A stretch of 64,000 bases of DNA, taken from NCBI GenBank assembly GCA_038025085.1, contig CM076148.1, forward strand, positions 17,270,001-17,334,000. The letters run 5' to 3'. Positions within the stretch are counted from its first letter, which is position 1; the number at the start of each line of letters is the position of its first letter. The notes beneath the pieces are model-generated. The model was not told the origin of the DNA and did not search any database. It saw only the letters and a list, made by a program, of their open reading frames with translations. This DNA comes from Tetragonia tetragonoides (taxonomy: Eukaryota > Streptophyta > Magnoliopsida > Caryophyllales > Aizoaceae). The position numbers and the translations under genes were made by a program. Below are positions 58,606-64,000 of this stretch, one piece after another.

Positions 58606-59744
58606 AAAAAAATCCCAATTCAGATTTCAGAGGACTTTGTAATGTAAGCTAAGACAGCAGCTCTGTATTATTGATGGGATTGTGAGGATAGTACAAATAT
58701 ACGGGGGATTGGGAATGAAAGGGAGGGTGAGCGTGCTATTTCATTATTTACCACCCTATTTTTCTTTTGACAGGGCCTCTTTTTCTTTCTTGGTAGAAGA
58801 AAAGGAGTGATGTAGGACATAATTACATAAACATAGGGAAACTATCTGAAACCTAGAGAACATGTAATAAGTTCAGCTCATATCTTCCATGAATTGATCA
58901 GCGGTGTCGACGTGGATCATAGGGGCTAACTGCAGGCAATAGTGCACGTTTTACAGCAGGGAAACTGTTTTCAAGTGCAAGAGATGAGATCTCTTGCTAC
59001 CATACCACTGCGGGCGGGTGCCTCCAGGCTTCAGTAGGCCGGCGACTGGCGGGATAATAGGCATACTGCACGGTTTACAGCAGGAGATTTGTTTTCAAAA
59101 TACATAGTCCTGGAAGATAGAGTTGTGAAGAATATGGGTCCTCGTTTGTTGAACTGAGCAGGTGCTATTAAGCAAAAATTAAGCTGTTATGCTATACAGC
59201 ACATATACAAGCTGTACTATTGGCCAGGAATGAACAATCCAAGTAACAGGGCAACAAAGACACGAGCAAGCAAACAAAGCATATGAACAAAGAAACAGGA
59301 TAATGCTCACAAGAAACAGTATATTTTCCATCAAACGGCAGGGTTTACAGGCTGTACCTTCTTTTCCCAGCTCATTTCCTCACTTGTTTCCTGGCCAAGA
59401 TAATCTTCGGTGCTTGATTCCTTGTGCTATTGACCAGGTTGCTTCTTCTGTCTGATGTTATCGTGTAATTGATACTTTGTGAACCATACTTGATCATGAT
59501 ACGACTGCTTTGTGTTTCACATGTTCAATTGTCCAATACGATCTATTCTGCATGGAAATGGACATGGTACACAGAAACGCTGGAACAGGCAAGCTAACTA
59601 ACACAGTTTCCAGTGCCTATAGTCCTTTGAGCAGCCTTTAGAAAGGGATAGTCCATGTTGTGCTTTAATTTCCCTAACATCTTTGTCACGTTCTCAACCG
59701 TTGACTCAAGTTTCATTGTGAGCTGGGTTTAGGTAATTTATGCT
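58606..59744. other. Intergenic, no gene; short internal repeats
   Basis: GCACGTTTTACAGCAGGGAA and GCACGGTTTACAGCAGGAGA form a loose repeat pair at about 58943 and 59076. No coding exon is recognised. Confidence 0.4.
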
Positions 59745-59935
59745 AAACGATGCACTGATGGGGTTGGCCTGTTGGGTCATGCCCAATTAGTGTCTGTTTT
59801 TCCTCTCCTGCTGATTGTGAACTCTTAAGCTTCTGCAAAAGGCTATCAATTAGTGAGGATACACAATCAGCAGGAGAGGAAAAACAGACACTAATTGGGC
59901 ATGACCCAACAGGCCAATCCCATCAGTGCATGGTT
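59745..59935. repeat. Fold-back inverted repeat at a duplication junction
   Basis: 59745-59819 (75 bp) is the near-perfect reverse complement of 59862-59935 (74 bp), with a 42-bp spacer. The same 75-bp sequence exists only once at the other C arm (38475-38549). The spacer contains AAAAGGCTATCAA (59837-59849), which also ends the direct-duplicate blocks at 32046-32058 and 47645-47657. This appears to be a rearrangement scar. Confidence 0.85.
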
Positions 59936-60937
59936 TGAAGCCTGAAGGAGTTCCAGACACCAGAATCAGTGGGAGGGACCTTATGCAAATGACTGGAACA
60001 ACTACTGGACATAATTAATGTAATATGCTTGATGTAAGGATTCTTGCTATTACTGTTAGCCTTTTTGCTGTTGGTTTTTCAAGCTTTGAGATCTGTTGCA
60101 TGGACTTAACTTCAGAGCTTCCTGTCTATGCAAATGACTGGAACAACTACTGGACGCAATTACTGTAATATTCTTGCTATTGTTGTAGCCTTTTTACTGT
60201 TGGTTTTTCAAGACTCTGAGATTTGTTGCATGGACTTAACTTCAGAGCTTCCTGTCTAATATCCGTTGAACTTCGTTTCTTCGTTTCTTTTGTCAGAGGC
60301 AAAATTTATTTATACAGACTTCATATCTGGCTTCACTTCATACACTAGCATTAATGCATTATACACTTACACAGTTTCAGACTTTCAGTGCAGTTAACCG
60401 ATATTTCTGATGTATTAGAGAAACACCCATAAACGAAGCCAAATAGCCCAAACAATACACGAATAGCATTGACTAAGTTTACATTGGGAAAAAGAAAATT
60501 GATTGGTACATGAGATTGAGAAACTAACTAAACTGCTCTTGTAAACAAAGAAAAGGTTAATTTCTAGAGCAAAATTCCAGCAAAAATAACAACTCTAGCA
60601 ACACAAAGTCACAAATGACCAGCCAGTCAGCCACCACCCCTTTTTATGTTCAGATTCAGGGGAAAGGGTGGAGGATGGGCATGGCAGATAGTGGGATTTG
60701 ATCCCAGGTTGGTTGGTAGGCCTCGCCAAGTAACAATAAATAAATAAATAAATAAAACCTCTAGCCGTAATAGGTTTTTTTTTTTGTGTAAGTCAAAAGA
60801 AGGGTACAAGAGTCCGTGCAATAAACTTATAAGAAAGGGAAATTTAAATCTAGATCTAATATACCCAAAATCATTAGACAAATATTAACCACTAGATCAA
60901 AACTTCATTTGGGGCCGCCGTATATTGGTGGGCCATA

Positions 60938-61531
60938 GATGGCTTGTGCAAGAACAACAGACTTGAATCTGCACGCCAACTTTTCAAGGAAATGGAAGCT
61001 CGTGGACTACATCCAAATGTTGTCACATATGCTTCATTGCTTGATGGTCTGTGTAAAAGTGCACAAGTTGACAAGGCCATATCAATGCTAAAGCAAATGA
61101 AGGATAGTGGAGTGATCCCTAATATTAACATCTTCAATATCCTAATCAACGGCCTGTGTGAAGCTGGGAGACTTAGAGACGCAGTGGGTTTTTTCTCCTC
61201 TCTTCGGGTTGAGGGGTTACAACCAGATGTGCGTACGTACAATGTACTGATTAAAGGATTTTGTAAAAAGGGAAAATTGCATGAAGCAAGTGAAGTGCTA
61301 AAGATAATGGAGGAGAATGGATGTTGTCCAAATGATTGCACCTACAATACTATTATTAGAGGATTTCTTCGTCATTGTGATGTCCGAAAGGCGTTGGAAC
61401 TTGTTGACATTATGACTGCCAAAAAATTCGTAGCTGATGCTGACACTGCTGCTTTAATTTTTGACTTGATCTCTGCTCATCACATAAGCAATGAAGACAA
61501 GACATTGCTTCAAAATTATTTCAAGATTTGA
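60938..61531 (+). pseudogene. Truncated PPR copy, inverted
   Basis: This is the inverted mate of 36881-37474. It has the same missing 5' end, lacks an ATG, and contains the same 195 C-terminal residues with a few substitutions (for example AQVDKAISM here, AQVEKPISM there). It is not expected to be functional. Confidence 0.85.
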
Positions 61532-62320
61532 GCATGTAGGTTTTTGGTGGTACATATTTATTGTGTTTGCTGTTTTAACAATTTGATGTACACTTTAAGG
61601 TTGTCTTCTAGTTATCGGTTTGAGGAATCTGTATTCTGTAACATGGTGATTTTACCTGGATTGGTTGCATCTTCTTGAGAAATTTCATGATTTCAATTTT
61701 TCTCTGTTTTGTAGTACTACTATTTTAGGAAATTGGTAAACTTGTCTTGCTTTGAGTGGAAAGGATATGTCAAGAACTGTGACTTTGACGAATGTGCTGG
61801 CAACTCATCATTTTAGTAAAATAAAACACTTATACGTGCCCTCCCCCTCTTGGAAGAATTATAACTAATCCTTCTGATGAGCTGAGGGAATGTTAATTTC
61901 AATCTGCCATGCGATGGAGTGGGAAGGCTCAAGGTAGTGAGGTTTGATGGAATATTTTTCTTGAGGAGCTTTGGCATATGCTCATTGATATTTTTTCATT
62001 GCTCTCATGTCAGCTAAATCTTATTTACCTCTGGTACTATTGTTTGTCTGTCGTCGGTTCTCTTGTCATCAGATTTATCATTGAAATGTGGATTTATCCT
62101 TGGAGAAACCTACCTGGTTTGTGAGAATACTTGACATTAAATGTTATCTGTCACTCTGAGCTTGAATTTTTATGTGCTTTTTAGCCATAGGGCACTACTA
62201 TTCGTTGATGAATGAGTTGCTGATATTATTTCAATTAACATAAGCATATTTCAAAATCTTGATGTAAATTGATTTACAAAACTCAACCTACCAAATGCCA
62301 ACGACCCTTCTGGTTTCGTT

Positions 62321-62524
62321 TTGGTCTTCGTTGCGCACAGAATTTGTGCAATACAGCGTACAGGCCCCGGAAGTAGTGAACTTCTTATGCTCGCAACTGC
62401 AGAGGTCACTGTCTTTGACCCTCCTGTATTTGTTCATCTCTTTTCAAAGGATGTCTTTGCTAAAGCTTTGCCCTCCTTTTCCTCCCCCTTTTCTTCTTTC
62501 ATATGTTCTATTAGGTTTATCTGA
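62321..62524 (+). other. Unidentified exon-like open frame, second copy
   Basis: This is the mirror of 35888-36091 with a possible acceptor (GCGCACAG). It carries only a few substitutions relative to the other arm. The family is not recognised. Confidence 0.35.
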
Positions 62525-64000
62525 GGTAGCTGGCATCTTATTTTAACTCTGCTCCTACTGCCTACTGGTTGTAAGCTGTTCTATTTCTTGAGGCTTTCAC
62601 ATTATTAGTCTGAGAATCTGGTTTGCTATTTGGATCAAAGAAACCTGGATTTTGTGACAATTCCTGATATTCAGTCCAAATATTGGTGTTGCAATCAGTA
62701 TGCCTTTCTCCTACACTCTCGCTATCCTCTAGGTAACTGTGATTTACAGACAAATGCATTGCACGTCATATTTTCTTGCTACAAATTTATACAACTTGCG
62801 GGTGCATGTATATCAAAATGTGTGGCTCTTTCTCATATTCTATTGTGGTGTATGGCACAAGCAGTTTTAATCTCCCAGTGTACAAGGAAAGTTAGGTCTG
62901 CTTTGCTTTTTTGGTCAGTCACAACTCGCATAAATTTCCAGAGAATGAAATTTGACCGTCATTATATTGTCACTTAAGGCTTTTGAAGCGTGAAGGAGTT
63001 GCAGACATGAGGCAGCACAATCAGGGAGGTACCTTAAGCAAATAACTCGAACAACTACTGGGGTTGATTTGCTTCATGTAAGGAATCTTGCTGTTTTGTT
63101 AGTGTTTTTGCTGTTGGCTTTTCTAGGTTTGCGAGTAGAAGCCTCTCAGGAGTGGAAATTTCCCAGAAAAATAGCTTTAGAAATAACTCAAACCTATATT
63201 GATAAAAGGCGATAAAACAAACCAAGTACGGCAAGTAGATAGATATACGGAGGAAGGCTATTACTCTGTGCATATGCAAAAAATAGAGATTCTGGTTCTT
63301 TGCGCAATTTGTTACTTTCTAATCTTTGAACTTATATCTTGAGGCAAGTTTATTGGCATTTCATGTAATTTGTTTTAAATGCTCAGAAAGTATTATGCTC
63401 AGCTCATGTACTGTTTTTTATTAGTTTTCTTTTATGCTGCGAATTCTTGATTTTTCATTGTCAAGAACTTAAAAATGATTTTCTTCATAATGAAAAATCA
63501 AGAGTACATAGTGCGATTCACAAATTCCGAAAATTTTTATCCTTAATTTTAATGGATGTCTATGCAACCGAGGCCAGTACTTTGATTTTGCTCCATCTTG
63601 CCAAGCCTACATTCTTTGTGAGTTGTAATGCTTCCGATCAGAAGGCCAAGATCCAACTATATGTAACCCCCTTCTTTATTTTTTTTATTTGGCTCCAGTC
63701 AAGAGGATTACATTTCTGATGCTTGGTCGTTTTGTGCATGTGAGCTGTAGGTCGGAGTGTCTGCTCGTCAATCTTACTATCCTCCTTTGTAGGGAACTCC
63801 TCAATCTTGCATGCTACAAAGCTTTACTCTGTAATTTCCAGATGATAGGATATGAAAAGGCGAGGCTTTTCCATTGAAGCAGATAGAATAATCAGTATCA
63901 GGTAGAATCTGTGCAAATGGTTTCAGAAAATTGCATAGTGAGTTAATTTGGCATCAAAGCAGCTATATGATCATAACTGAATCTCCTTCTCTCATTCATA

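Larger units (their letters stand above)
59847..64000. repeat. Inverted duplication C, right arm
   Basis: This is the reverse complement of 33820-38564, without the 592-bp segment present there at 34433-35024. It continues to the window end, so its far boundary is unseen. It includes the truncated PPR copy (60938-61531) and the exon-like frame at 62321-62524. Confidence 0.88.

Overview
The window looks like nuclear DNA of a dicot plant; the species cannot be told from the sequence alone. Supporting this are intron-rich genes with GT-AG splice sites on both strands, a decayed Ty1/Copia retrotransposon, hAT DNA transposons, tRNA-derived SINEs, MITEs, P-class pentatricopeptide-repeat (PPR) genes, a plant REM-type B3 gene, a strictosidine-synthase-like gene and a plant rhomboid gene. 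No operons or prokaryotic features are present.

Layout. 1-2270: degenerate ACCCGA-type repeats, an (ATT)n tract and the end of a Copia 5' LTR. 2273-7413: Copia gag and pol, broken by at least five in-frame stops and one frameshift. 7826-8231: a foldback element with 101-bp perfect inverted arms and nested palindromes. 8802-18958 (minus): an eight-exon RNA polymerase II CTD phosphatase-like 4 (CPL4-type) gene. Its intron 4 carries a 3.26-kb hAT element flanked by an 8-bp duplication, and its exon 5 contains a 7-bp tandem duplication that breaks the frame. 19387-20630: a second hAT relic. 22843-23658 (plus): a rhomboid-like membrane protease gene. 24.7-27.5 kb: sparse sequence with a LINE RNase H fragment and a SINE with clear target duplications.

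27.6-51.1 kb and 59.7-64 kb form a rearranged PPR cluster. It holds two near-full-length paralogous PPR genes (28669-30480 and 43936-45888, minus), two truncated copies in opposite orientation (36881-37474 minus, 60938-61531 plus) and several 3'-flank relics. Two large inverted duplications run through it: about 3.5 kb at 38562-42262 versus 47661-51092, and more than 4 kb at 33820-38564 versus 59847-64000, the latter running off the window end. One end has a fold-back junction, and a 13-bp sequence recurs near several breakpoints. Direct duplication, inverted duplication, a 71-residue internal PPR expansion and apparent gene conversion are all visible, which resembles the behaviour known for Rf-like (restorer-of-fertility-like) PPR clusters.

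51.1-59.7 kb is single-copy and holds a two-domain B3 gene (52231-54178, plus) and a four-exon strictosidine-synthase-like gene (55233-58220, minus). The genes are independent transcription units with no shared pathway. The main theme is how transposons and segmental duplication have reshaped the region. I found no clear evidence of a wholly new biological system; the most unusual items are the inverted-duplication architecture, the mosaic PPR paralogs, the nested palindromic foldback element and the frame-breaking duplication in the CPL4-type gene.
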